DNA of 64,000 bases, taken from the NCBI RefSeq assembly GCF_019056515.1, contig NZ_CP064873.1, forward strand, positions 434,001-498,000, read 5' to 3'. This document shows positions 43,617-52,055 of this stretch, in pieces. The stretch's first letter is position 1. Each line of letters begins with the position of its first letter. Below the pieces are notes generated by a model that was not told the DNA's origin, did no database searches, and worked only from the letters and a program-made list of their open reading frames with translations. This stretch comes from Microbacterium paraoxydans. GTDB taxonomy: Bacteria; Actinomycetota; Actinomycetes; Actinomycetales; Microbacteriaceae. The translations under genes were made by a program, and so were the position numbers.

Positions 43617-45280
43617 GGCGACACCTCCCACCCGGCCGCGGTGAGCACCCGCTGCAACGCGGGGACGCGCAGGCCGGCGGAGGGGAGGATCGCGGGATCG
43701 GCGAACAGTGCCGCCGTCGGACCGGCGGCCCGCACCCGCCCGTCGGCGAGGACGACCGTGTCGGTGGCGTGCTCGGCGACGAGCTGCAGGTCGTGCGTGA
43801 CGATGACCACGGTCGTGCCGTCCGCCCGCAGGCTCTCCAGCAGGTGCAGGAGCTCGGCGGCTCGGGCCCGGTCCTGCCCGAACGTGGGCTCGTCGAGGGC
43901 GAGGACGGGCGGACGGGTGATGAGGGCGGTGCCCACGGAGAGCCGTCGCTTCTCGCCGCCGGAGAGGAGGAACGGATGCACGCCGGCCTTGTGCGTCAGC
44001 CCGAACCGCTCCAGCATCTCCGCCACCCGCGTGCGGACCTCGTCGTCCGGCACCTGGCGCAGCCGGAGCCCGTGGGCGAGCTCGTCGAACACGGTGGCGG
44101 CGATGAACTGGTGCTCCGGGTTCTGGAACACGAAGCCGATGCGCGCCGCGAGCTCCCGAGGGGAGGCCGTCCCTGGGTCGATGCCGTCGACGGAGACCCG
44201 ACCTCTCGGCGGCGGCACGACCCCGGCGAGAGTCTGGATCAGCGTCGTCTTGCCCGCCCCGTTCGCCCCGACGATCGCGGTGAGGCTCCCGGCGGCGATG
44301 TCGAGGTCGACCCCGTGCAGGATCTCGGTGCGGCGCCGTGTGACCGTGAGGCCGCGGGCCCGGATGATGGGCTCCCGGTCGGCGGGGCGAGGGTCGCCGA
44401 CCGGCACCGAGGACGCGGCGCCGGGGCCGGGAGGCAGTGCGGCGGCCAGCGCCTCGGGCGTCAGCGGCAGCGGGTCGAGGACGATCCCCCGGTCACGGAG
44501 GCGGAGCGCGGCGAGCGTCGCGGCGGGCAGCCAGACCCCCATCGCCACGAGCTCGTCGGCATGCGCGCGGATGGTCTCGGCCGCCGGACCGTCGAAGACC
44601 ACCCGGCCCTCGCGGTCGAGCACGATGGTGCGCGTGACGAAACGCATCGCGGCGTCGAGGTTGTGCTCGACGAGGAGGATGGCCCGGTCTCCGGCGGCCA
44701 CGACCTCGGTCAGCGCCGCGTACACGTCGTCGATCCCCTGGGGGTCGAGGTTCGCGGTCGGCTCGTCCAGCACGATGAGAGGCGAGCCCATCGCGAGGGC
44801 GCAGGCGATGGCGAGACGCTGCCGCCCGCCGCCGGACAGGTGGTCGGGGTTGTCGTCGCGACGCTCCCACAGGCCGACGCGCCGCAACGCCTCCTCCACG
44901 CGGGCGCGCACGGTCTCCACCGGGAGCAGGAGGTTCTCCGGACCGAAGGCCACCTCGTCGTACACCGTCCCTGTGACGATCTGCGCGTCCGGATCCTGGA
45001 AGACCATGGCGACGTGCGTGCTGAGCGTCGCGGTGTGCGCGGTGGTCGTGTCGACGCCTCCGGCCTCGACGGCGCCGGTCATCGTCGCGGGGAGCGCGTG
45101 CGGGATGAGCCCGTTGAGGGCGAGCGTGAGCGTCGACTTCCCGGAACCGGACGGGCCGAGCAGCAGCACGACCTCGCCGGGATCGATGTCGAAGGTCACG
45201 TCACGGGGCGACGGGTGCGCGGCATCCGCGTGGGTGAGGGTCAGCTCGCGCACGCGGAGGAGGGGTGCGGATGGGCGCAC
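43613..45280 (-). CDS. ECF transporter ATPase, two ABC domains in one chain (YkoD-like)
   Basis: The 555-residue protein has two complete ABC modules. Module one has Walker A LGPSGSGKST (residues 41-50), signature LSGGGRQRL and Walker B LIVLDEPTANLD. Module two has GANGAGKTTL (near 335), LSGGEKRRLSVG and VLALDEPTFGQD. Fused EcfA-EcfA' chains are typical of the YkoEDC type and of many actinobacterial ECF systems. The start is a GTG with AGGGA eight bases upstream. A DtxR-like box lies 38-56 bases before it. Confidence 0.92.
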   Translation of the reverse strand: MRPSAPLLRVRELTLTHADAAHPSPRDVTFDIDPGEVVLLLGPSGSGKSTLTLALNGLIPHALPATMTGAVEAGGVDTTTAHTATLSTHVAMVFQDPDAQIVTGTVYDEVAFGPENLLLPVETVRARVEEALRRVGLWERRDDNPDHLSGGGRQRLAIACALAMGSPLIVLDEPTANLDPQGIDDVYAALTEVVAAGDRAILLVEHNLDAAMRFVTRTIVLDREGRVVFDGPAAETIRAHADELVAMGVWLPAATLAALRLRDRGIVLDPLPLTPEALAAALPPGPGAASSVPVGDPRPADREPIIRARGLTVTRRRTEILHGVDLDIAAGSLTAIVGANGAGKTTLIQTLAGVVPPPRGRVSVDGIDPGTASPRELAARIGFVFQNPEHQFIAATVFDELAHGLRLRQVPDDEVRTRVAEMLERFGLTHKAGVHPFLLSGGEKRRLSVGTALITRPPVLALDEPTFGQDRARAAELLHLLESLRADGTTVVIVTHDLQLVAEHATDTVVLADGRVRAAGPTAALFADPAILPSAGLRVPALQRVLTAAGWEVSP

Positions 45281-45317
45281 GGCACGTCCCTGGCTCGACG
45301 GAGGGTGTGCCTCTAAC

Positions 45318-45336
45318 TTAGCTGAGCCTTACCTGT
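45318..45336 (-). promoter_or_regulatory. DtxR/IdeR-like iron box upstream of the ECF ATPase
   Basis: TTAGCTGAGCCTTACCTGT matches the 19-bp iron-box consensus TTAGGTTAGSCTAACCTAA at 14 positions. On the reverse strand a TAAGTT -10-like box (45314-45319) overlaps it. It lies in the 80-base gap between the S-component gene and the ATPase gene, so iron repletion would shut off the ATPase-EcfT-SIP genes. Confidence 0.6.
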
Positions 45337-45360
45337 GCTGCCAGCGGGGCCCGTGCGCGA

Positions 45361-45906
45361 TCAGCGGCGCGCGACCCCGGCGGTGCGCAGCGCCGAACCG
45401 ATGGCGAGGCCGATCGCCGTCCAGGCCACAGGACCGAGCACGGAGATCGCCAGGTACAGCAGCTGGGCCCACAGCGGCATGACCGCGAGGTTCGCCGCGA
45501 AGAACACCGCGACCGCCACGACGACGCCGATCACGACCGCCGAGACGAAGAACCGCCAGGCGCCCCAGGAGCGATAGCGGGTGAGGGCGGCGACACCCTC
45601 CTGGATGAGGCCGAAGAGCAGCGCGGTGCCGATGAACCGCAGCGACCACGCCGGGTTGAAGGCGCTCGCGATGAGGGCGGCGAACACGTGTGTGATGAGC
45701 GCCACGAACGGCAGCCGCAGCACCTCCTGCGCGATGATGCCCGGCAGCACGTGCGAGCCCAGCACGAGGCCGTAGAGGAACAGCAGCGGGCTGGCCAGGA
45801 GGAGGGGAGTGACCCATCCGGCGATGCCGCCGAGGATGCCCGTGGCGACACCGATCGCTGCGCAGATCAGCAGCACTCTGGTCGACAGGACGGAGGTTCG
45901 GGCCAC
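45361..45906 (-). CDS. ECF transporter substrate-binding (S) component, substrate unknown
   Basis: The 181-residue protein has five to six membrane helices with short loops: RVLLICAAIGVATGILGGIAGW at the start, then LFLYGLVLGSHVLPGIIAQEVLRLPFVALITH. Its length, the Trp in the first-helix region and its place before a YkoD-like ATPase and EcfT suggest a YkoE-like S component, which in Bacillus takes up a thiamine precursor. The iron box and SIP gene argue instead for a siderophore, heme or other iron ligand. The GTG start has a TAGGCT -10 box exactly six bases upstream, indicating a leaderless mRNA. Confidence 0.8.
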   Translation of the reverse strand: MARTSVLSTRVLLICAAIGVATGILGGIAGWVTPLLLASPLLFLYGLVLGSHVLPGIIAQEVLRLPFVALITHVFAALIASAFNPAWSLRFIGTALLFGLIQEGVAALTRYRSWGAWRFFVSAVVIGVVVAVAVFFAANLAVMPLWAQLLYLAISVLGPVAWTAIGLAIGSALRTAGVARR

Positions 45907-45912
45907 GTCTCC

Positions 45913-45918
45913 AGCCTA
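45913..45918 (-). promoter_or_regulatory. -10 box of the leaderless S-component transcript
   Basis: TAGGCT on the reverse strand is followed by six bases (GGAGAC) and the GTG start codon. Confidence 0.55.
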
Positions 45919-46081
45919 CTGGCGACATTCGGAGAGTCGGCCGCCGTCCATCCTGACCGATCGGCACGATCGGGGGCGACCATCGTTCAGTTCTCGATCC
46001 GGCGCCGAACGGCGGGGCTATCGTGAGCCGCGGTGCGGCGACGACGCGGCATCGGGATCATCGGATCATCAGGAGCGAGAT

Positions 46082-49000
46082 ATGGGTCGAACACCCCTTC
46101 GGATCGCAGCAGCCACCACCCTGGCGACGCTGTTCATCGCATCGACGGCAACCGCAGGCCACGCAGCGACCGGGGAGGTGACGCACCCCGTTCCGGTCGC
46201 GGGGACCCCCGGGCACTACATCGTGATCATGAAGGCCGATCCCCTCGCCAGCTACGAAGGCGACGTCAAGGGCCTCAAGGCGACGAAGCCCGACGAGGGC
46301 GAGCAGCTCGAGACGCAGTCGCAGGACGCGCAGCGCTACGTCAAGCACCTCGAGTCCGAGCAGAGCAGCCTCATCAACGACGTCGGCGTCACCCCGGACA
46401 CGACCTACCAGGTGGTGCTCAACGGTTTCAGCGCCGACCTCTCGGGTGAGCAGGTGGACCAGCTCCGCGCCTCGAAGGACGTCCTCGGGGTGTATCCGGA
46501 CGAGATCCGTCACCCCGACGCGCAGACCTCGACCGACTACCTCGGCCTCGGCGACGACCGCAAGGGCCGCGGTGGGGTGTGGCAGCAGACCGGAGGCGTG
46601 AAGAAGGCGGGCGAGGGCGTCGTGGTCGGCGTGATCGACACCGGCATCGCGCCCGAGCACCCCTCGTTCGAGGGCAAGAAGCTCAAGCAGCAGAAGAAGC
46701 AGAACAGCCGCCACAAGGGCACGGACCCGTACACCGACGGCACCTACGTCTACTTCGACAAGTCCGACGGCGGACAGTTCCGCGGCGCGATGGTCGATGG
46801 TCAGGACTGGGACGAGCGCGACTACTCGACGAAGCTCATCGGCGGGCAGTACTTCTTCGCGGGAGCCCAGGCGGCCGGGTTCGACTTCCAGTACGACTAC
46901 CTCTCCCCGCGCGACGGCGACGGTCACGGCTCGCACACGGCGAGCACCGCCGCGGGCAACTTCGGAGTGGACGCCGAGGTCGAGGGTGTCGACTTCGGAA
47001 CGGTCTCCGGTGTCGCGCCCGGGGCGAAGGTCGCGGCCTACAAGGCCTGCTACGTCGGCCCGGACACGACCGTGACGACGGATGACATCTGCGCCCTGAG
47101 CGACCTCGTGGCCGCGATCGATCAGGCCGTGGCGGACGGTGTCGACGTGATCAACTACTCGATCGGCGGCGGCGCCGCGAGCACCGTGATGGCTCCCGAA
47201 GACCTCGCGTTCCTCAACGCCGCGGCCGCCGGTGTCTTCGTCGCGACCAGCGCCGGCAACGACGGCCCCGATCCGGTCACCGCCGACCACGCCTCGCCGT
47301 GGTACACGACGGTCGCCGCCTCCACCATCCCGACGTGGGAGGGCACCGTGCAGTTCGACGGCTTCGAGCAGGCCGGGGCCTCGGTGACCGTCCCGTTCGG
47401 CGACAGCGTCTCCGGTCCCTCCATCGCCGCCGTGGATGCCGCGGCGCCCGGTGCGGTGGATGCGCAGCTGTGCCTGCCGGGCACCCTCGACCCGGCGAAG
47501 GTCTCGGGACACATCGTGGTCTGCGACCGCGGCGGCAACGCCCGCGCGGAGAAGTCCCAGGTCGTGAAGGACGCCGGGGGCATCGGCATGGTCCTGGTGA
47601 ACGTGCCCGGTGGTGCGGATTCCCTCGACAACGACTTCCACGCCGTGCCGACCGTGCACCTGAACGCCGCGCACCGTGCGGCCGTGCTCGCCTACGTGCA
47701 GGGCGGCGTCGATCGGCCGATCACCCTCGTCGGTGAGAACACCACCGGCGTGACCACGCCGACCCCGCAGATCGCGGGCTTCTCGAGCCGAGGACCGGTC
47801 CTCGCCGACGGCACCGACGTGCTCAAGCCGGACATCGCCGCACCGGGAGTGGCGATCCTCGCCGCCACGCACAACGCCCCGGGTGAGGACCCGACCTTCG
47901 GCATCCTCTCCGGGACGTCGATGGCCTCCCCGCACATCGCCGGCCTCGGTGCGCTCTACCTCGGGGAGCACCCGCGGGCGACCCCGGGCGAGATCCGTTC
48001 GGCCCTGATGACGACCGCCTCCGACACCGTGCTCCCCGACGGCTCGAAGAACACGAACCCGTTCGAGCAGGGTGCCGGACAGGTCGATGCGACGCGGTTC
48101 CTGAACCCCGGTCTGCTCTACCTCAACGGGTTCAAGGACTGGGCGGCGTTCCTCGACGGGAAGGGGCTGTCGGACTTCCCCGGCATCGACCCCATCGACG
48201 GCAGCGATCTGAACCAGGCATCGATCTCGATCGGGTCCCTGGCCAGCGCGCAGACCGTCACCCGCTCGGTCACCTCGACCGAGAAGGGCGTGTTCACGGC
48301 GAAGGCCTCCGTCCCCGGCGTGAACGTCACCGTCACGCCGTCCCAGCTCTCCTTCGACAAGCCGGGGCAGACGAAGACCTTCACGGTCACGTTCGACAGC
48401 ACCACCGCGCCGGTCGAGCAGTGGGCCACGGGTTCGCTCACCTGGACGAGCAAGAAGAACACGGTGCGCTCGCCGATCGCGGTCTTCCCGGTCACGGCGG
48501 ATGCCCCGGCCGAGATCACCGGCAGCGGCGTCGACGGCAGCACGACCGTCGACATCACCCCCGGCCTCGACGGCGATCTGGCGCTGGGCGTCTCGGGTCT
48601 CACGCCGTTCCAGCTCCTCAGCGACCCGGACAACCCCGTCGAGGGGCACTCGGGCAACGAGAACTCGGGCGACGCGAACAAGGACGTGTCCTGGATCGTC
48701 GACGTGCCGGAGGGCGCTACGCTCTCGCGCTTCGACCTCGACTCGTCCGACGACGAGGGCAGCGATCTCGACCTCACCGTCTACCGGGTCGTGAGCCCCG
48801 ACGACCTGCGCTACTACGAGCGCTGGCAGTCGGCGACGGGCTCGGCCGACGAGCAGGTGACGATCCCCGCACCGACCGCGGGCACCTACCTCGTCGTGGC
48901 GAACGTGTACGCGACCACCGGGCCGATGACGTGGGACATGACCCACGCCTCCGTGCTGCCGGACGGGGAGGGCTCCTTCACCGCGACGCCGAACCCGATC

Positions 49001-49267
49001 GCCGCGGTCCGCGGGGAGAACACGAGCTACGAGCTGAGCTGGACCGGTCTGACCGCCGGAACCCGCTACCTCGGACTCGTCCAGTACGGCGACTCGGCCG
49101 TGCGCACGGTGGTGACGGTCACGACGCCCGCGGATGCCGCGCCGACGCCGACTCCCGCGCCGAAGCCGTCGCCGACTCCCGAGCCGACGCCGACGCCGGA
49201 TCCGACCACGACCCCGGAGCCGACTCCGGAGCCGACCGCGCCTCCGGAGACCGACGCCCCCGGGTGA
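46082..49267 (+). CDS. Secreted S8 family subtilisin-like protease
   Basis: The 1061-residue preproenzyme has a signal peptide (AAATTLATLFIASTATAGHAA), an I9 inhibitor propeptide (HYIVIMKADPLASYEG... LNGFSADLSGEQV) and a catalytic domain. The triad is Asp (VVGVIDTGIAPEHP, about 186), His (DGDGHGSHTAST, about 282) and Ser (LSGTSMASPHIAG, about 613). A PA domain is inserted between His and Ser (VCDRGGNARAEKS), and Fn3-like domains follow. The C-terminus is a Pro/Thr/Glu tail (PTPTPEPTP-type) of the sort that usually precedes a cell-wall anchor, but no LPxTG or hydrophobic helix follows, so the enzyme should be released. AGGAG lies six bases before the ATG. Confidence 0.93.
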   Translation: MGRTPLRIAAATTLATLFIASTATAGHAATGEVTHPVPVAGTPGHYIVIMKADPLASYEGDVKGLKATKPDEGEQLETQSQDAQRYVKHLESEQSSLINDVGVTPDTTYQVVLNGFSADLSGEQVDQLRASKDVLGVYPDEIRHPDAQTSTDYLGLGDDRKGRGGVWQQTGGVKKAGEGVVVGVIDTGIAPEHPSFEGKKLKQQKKQNSRHKGTDPYTDGTYVYFDKSDGGQFRGAMVDGQDWDERDYSTKLIGGQYFFAGAQAAGFDFQYDYLSPRDGDGHGSHTASTAAGNFGVDAEVEGVDFGTVSGVAPGAKVAAYKACYVGPDTTVTTDDICALSDLVAAIDQAVADGVDVINYSIGGGAASTVMAPEDLAFLNAAAAGVFVATSAGNDGPDPVTADHASPWYTTVAASTIPTWEGTVQFDGFEQAGASVTVPFGDSVSGPSIAAVDAAAPGAVDAQLCLPGTLDPAKVSGHIVVCDRGGNARAEKSQVVKDAGGIGMVLVNVPGGADSLDNDFHAVPTVHLNAAHRAAVLAYVQGGVDRPITLVGENTTGVTTPTPQIAGFSSRGPVLADGTDVLKPDIAAPGVAILAATHNAPGEDPTFGILSGTSMASPHIAGLGALYLGEHPRATPGEIRSALMTTASDTVLPDGSKNTNPFEQGAGQVDATRFLNPGLLYLNGFKDWAAFLDGKGLSDFPGIDPIDGSDLNQASISIGSLASAQTVTRSVTSTEKGVFTAKASVPGVNVTVTPSQLSFDKPGQTKTFTVTFDSTTAPVEQWATGSLTWTSKKNTVRSPIAVFPVTADAPAEITGSGVDGSTTVDITPGLDGDLALGVSGLTPFQLLSDPDNPVEGHSGNENSGDANKDVSWIVDVPEGATLSRFDLDSSDDEGSDLDLTVYRVVSPDDLRYYERWQSATGSADEQVTIPAPTAGTYLVVANVYATTGPMTWDMTHASVLPDGEGSFTATPNPIAAVRGENTSYELSWTGLTAGTRYLGLVQYGDSAVRTVVTVTTPADAAPTPTPAPKPSPTPEPTPTPDPTTTPEPTPEPTAPPETDAPG

Positions 49268-49280
49268 TCCGGGAACGGTT

Positions 49281-49347
49281 GCACGACCCGGTCACGGCCG
49301 CACGAGGGAATCCCTCGTGCGGCCGTGCCGTCGTCTCCGGGTCGTGC
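49281..49347 (+). terminator. Nested hairpin after the subtilase gene
   Basis: Inner arms of 17 bp (CACGGCCGCACGAGGGA at 49293-49309 and its complement at 49311-49327) sit inside outer arms of 11 bp (GCACGACCCGG at 49281-49291 and 49337-49347). It starts 14 bases past the stop. The two-tier design matches that at 41821-41906. Confidence 0.8.
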
Positions 49348-49450
49348 AGACGTGCTGGGGCGCAGATCGTCCGGCCCTCCGTTCGTCGCATGACCCCCGC
49401 CGCTCGTCGCAGCGTCCTCGGATCCGGGCATGACGGCGGGGCGCACTCCC

Positions 49451-49456
49451 TAGCGT
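49451..49456 (+). promoter_or_regulatory. -10 box of the cstA operon
   Basis: TAGCGT lies 38 bases before the cstA ATG, giving a leader of about 31 bases that includes AGAGGAG. No convincing -35 box was seen in 49348-49450. Confidence 0.5.
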
Positions 49457-49493
49457 GGGGAGACGCAATGATGCGCCCCCAGAGGAGAACCCC

Positions 49494-51779
49494 ATGACCG
49501 CACCTTCGTCGCGCCGCCGCGACGGCGCCGGGCTCGTCGACGACGACCCCGTCATCGAGACCGACCCGAACCTCCCACCCGTCGCCCTCTCCGCGGAGCA
49601 CGAGGCGAAGAGCCGCCGCTGGACCCTGCCGAAGATCCTGCTGTGGACGGCCATCGCCCTCCTCGGCGGCGTCGCCTGGGTGATGCTCGCCATCGTGCGC
49701 GGCGAGACCGTGAACGCGATCTGGTTCGTGTTCGCCGCCGTGTGCACCTACCTGATCGGCTACCGCTTCTACTCCAAGGTCATCGAGAGGTACATCACCC
49801 GCCCCGACGACCGCCGGGCCACGCCCGCCGAGGTGAAGCAGGACGGCAAGGACTACGTCCCCACCGACCGCCGGGTGCTCTACGGTCACCACTTCGCCGC
49901 CATCGCCGGCGCCGGACCGCTCGTCGGCCCCGTGCTCGCGGCGCAGATGGGGTACCTCCCCGGCACCATCTGGATCATCGTGGGCGTCGTGCTCGCGGGA
50001 GCCGTGCAGGACTACACGGTCCTCTTCTTCTCGATGCGGCGCGGCGGCCGGACCATCGGCCAGATGGCGCGGCAGGAGCTCGGCAAGATCGGCGGCACGG
50101 CGGCGATCATCGCCTCGCTGCTCATCATGCTCATCATCGTCGCGATCCTCGCGCTCGTCGTCGTGAACGCCCTCGGCGAGAGCCCGTGGGGCGTCTTCTC
50201 CGTCGCGATGACCATCCCGATCGCCCTCTTCATGGGCGTGTACCTGCGCTACCTGCGCCCGGGCAAGGTGACCGAGGTCTCGATCATCGGCTTCGTGCTG
50301 CTCATGGCCGCCATCATCGGCGGCGGCTGGGTCGCCGGCACCGAGTGGGGCCAGGCGATCTTCCACCTCGACCGCACCACGATCGCGTGGGGCATCATCA
50401 TCTACGGCTTCATCGCCGCGGTGCTGCCGGTCTGGCTGCTGCTCGCGCCCCGCGACTACCTCTCCACGTTCATGAAGATCGGCGTCATCGTGATGCTCGC
50501 CGGCGCGATCGTCCTCGTGCGTCCGGAGATCTCGGTCCCCGCGGTCAGCATCTTCGGCGAGAACGGCATGGGTCCGGTGTTCGCCGGTCCGCTCTTCCCC
50601 TTCCTCTTCGTGACGATCGCGTGCGGCGCGTTGTCCGGATTCCATGCGCTGATCGCGTCGGGCACGACCCCGAAGCTCGTCGAGAAGGAGCGGCAGACCC
50701 GGTTCATCGGCTACGGCGGCATGCTCATGGAGTCGTTCGTCGCGATCATGGCCCTCGTCGCCGCGATCTCGATCGACCAGGGCATCTACTTCGCCATGAA
50801 CGCCCCGGCCGCCGCGACCGGGGGCACCGTGGAGGGAGCGGTCGCCTTCGTGAACTCGCTCGGGCTGACCGGGGTGAACCTCACGCCCGACATGCTCACC
50901 GGCACGGCGGCGGCGGTCGGCGAGGAGTCGATCGTCTCGCGCACCGGAGGGGCTCCGACGCTCGCGCTCGGCCTCGCGCACATCATGCAGCAAGCCCTCG
51001 GCGGACAGGCGCTGATGGCGTTCTGGTACCACTTCGCGATCATGTTCGAGGCCCTGTTCATCCTCACGGCGGTGGACGCCGGAACCCGGGTCGCCCGCTT
51101 CATGCTGCAGGACTCGATCGGCGCCTGGTTCCCGAAGTTCCGCGATGTCTCCTGGCGCCCAGGGGTGTGGATCTGCACCGCGATCATGGTGGCCGGCTGG
51201 GGAGCGATCCTCATCCTCGGCGTCACCGACCCGCTCGGCGGCATCAACACGTTCTTCCCGCTGTTCGGCATCGCGAACCAGCTCCTCGCGGCGATCGCGC
51301 TCGCCGTGGTGCTGGCCATCGTCGCCAAGCGCGGTCGCAGCTACTTCCGGTGGCTGTGGATCATCGCGCTGCCGCTCGCGTTCACCGCGGTCGTCACCAT
51401 CACGGCCTCGCTCTACAAGATCTTCTCGCCGGTGCCGGCGATCGGATACTGGGCGAACCACTTCCGCTACCTGGAGGCGCTGAACTCCGGTGACACCACG
51501 CTCGGCGCGCCGGAGGTGCTGCAGGCCGTCATCCGCAACACCGCGGTGCAGGGCACGCTGTCGATCATCTTCGTGGTGCTCGCGATCATCGTCATCGTCA
51601 TGGCCGTCATCGCGACCGTGAAGGCGATCCGCAACGGCGGCGGCGAGAACACCGAGGACCCGCCCGTGCCGTCCCGCCGCTTCGCCCCGGCCGGGTTCCT
51701 CCCCGACGCGGAGGAGCGCGAGCTGGAGAAGCAGTGGGAGCCGATCCTCGCCGAAGAGCGCGCGGCGGCACGGCACTGA
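49494..51779 (+). CDS. cstA: Carbon starvation protein CstA (pyruvate/peptide transporter family)
   Basis: The 761-residue membrane protein carries the CstA core: GHHFAAIAGAGPLVGPVLAAQMGYLPG, GAVQDYTVLFFSMRRGG, SGFHALIASGTTPK and TAVDAGTRVARFMLQD, with about 16 hydrophobic segments. CstA and its paralogue BtsT import pyruvate with protons, and older work implicates peptides. It is preceded by a hydrophilic acidic stretch and followed after one base by its YbdD partner. The two-component system downstream resembles the LytS/LytR pairs that sense pyruvate and activate cstA/btsT in enterobacteria. Confidence 0.94.
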   Translation: MTAPSSRRRDGAGLVDDDPVIETDPNLPPVALSAEHEAKSRRWTLPKILLWTAIALLGGVAWVMLAIVRGETVNAIWFVFAAVCTYLIGYRFYSKVIERYITRPDDRRATPAEVKQDGKDYVPTDRRVLYGHHFAAIAGAGPLVGPVLAAQMGYLPGTIWIIVGVVLAGAVQDYTVLFFSMRRGGRTIGQMARQELGKIGGTAAIIASLLIMLIIVAILALVVVNALGESPWGVFSVAMTIPIALFMGVYLRYLRPGKVTEVSIIGFVLLMAAIIGGGWVAGTEWGQAIFHLDRTTIAWGIIIYGFIAAVLPVWLLLAPRDYLSTFMKIGVIVMLAGAIVLVRPEISVPAVSIFGENGMGPVFAGPLFPFLFVTIACGALSGFHALIASGTTPKLVEKERQTRFIGYGGMLMESFVAIMALVAAISIDQGIYFAMNAPAAATGGTVEGAVAFVNSLGLTGVNLTPDMLTGTAAAVGEESIVSRTGGAPTLALGLAHIMQQALGGQALMAFWYHFAIMFEALFILTAVDAGTRVARFMLQDSIGAWFPKFRDVSWRPGVWICTAIMVAGWGAILILGVTDPLGGINTFFPLFGIANQLLAAIALAVVLAIVAKRGRSYFRWLWIIALPLAFTAVVTITASLYKIFSPVPAIGYWANHFRYLEALNSGDTTLGAPEVLQAVIRNTAVQGTLSIIFVVLAIIVIVMAVIATVKAIRNGGGENTEDPPVPSRRFAPAGFLPDAEERELEKQWEPILAEERAAARH

Positions 51780-51780
51780 G

Positions 51781-52026
51781 ATGACCTCCACGGTGGATCG
51801 GACGGATGCCGCGACCTCCCCGCTGCGGGCGCTGTGGAGCGCCCTCGGCCGGGTCGGCCGCGGCATCCGCTGGTACATGACGACGCTGATGGGCGACACC
51901 GCGTACGCCACGTACGTCGCCCATCACCGTCGGCATCATCCGGACGAGGAGCCGCTGACGGAGCGGCAGTTCTGGCGTCAGCGGATGGACGACCAGGACC
52001 GCAATCCCGGTGCCCGCTGCTGCTGA
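51781..52026 (+). CDS. YbdD/YjiX family small protein, CstA partner
   Basis: The 81-residue protein has the family core GDTAYATYVAHHRRHHPDEEPLTERQFWRQR, seen in YbdD and YjiX, which sit directly after cstA and btsT in many bacteria and are needed for pyruvate transport in the E. coli cases. It begins one base after the cstA stop. A Cys-Cys C-terminus and Arg/His-rich middle are notable. Confidence 0.9.
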   Translation: MTSTVDRTDAATSPLRALWSALGRVGRGIRWYMTTLMGDTAYATYVAHHRRHHPDEEPLTERQFWRQRMDDQDRNPGARCC

Positions 52027-52043
52027 CCCTGCCTGCGCGTCCC

Positions 52044-52049
52044 TAGGCT
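52044..52049 (+). promoter_or_regulatory. -10 box of a leaderless transcript for the LytS-type kinase
   Basis: TAGGCT is followed by six bases (GAGCGC) and the ATG at 52056. The kinase gene therefore seems to have its own promoter within the cstA region. Confidence 0.55.
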
Positions 52050-52055
52050 GAGCGC

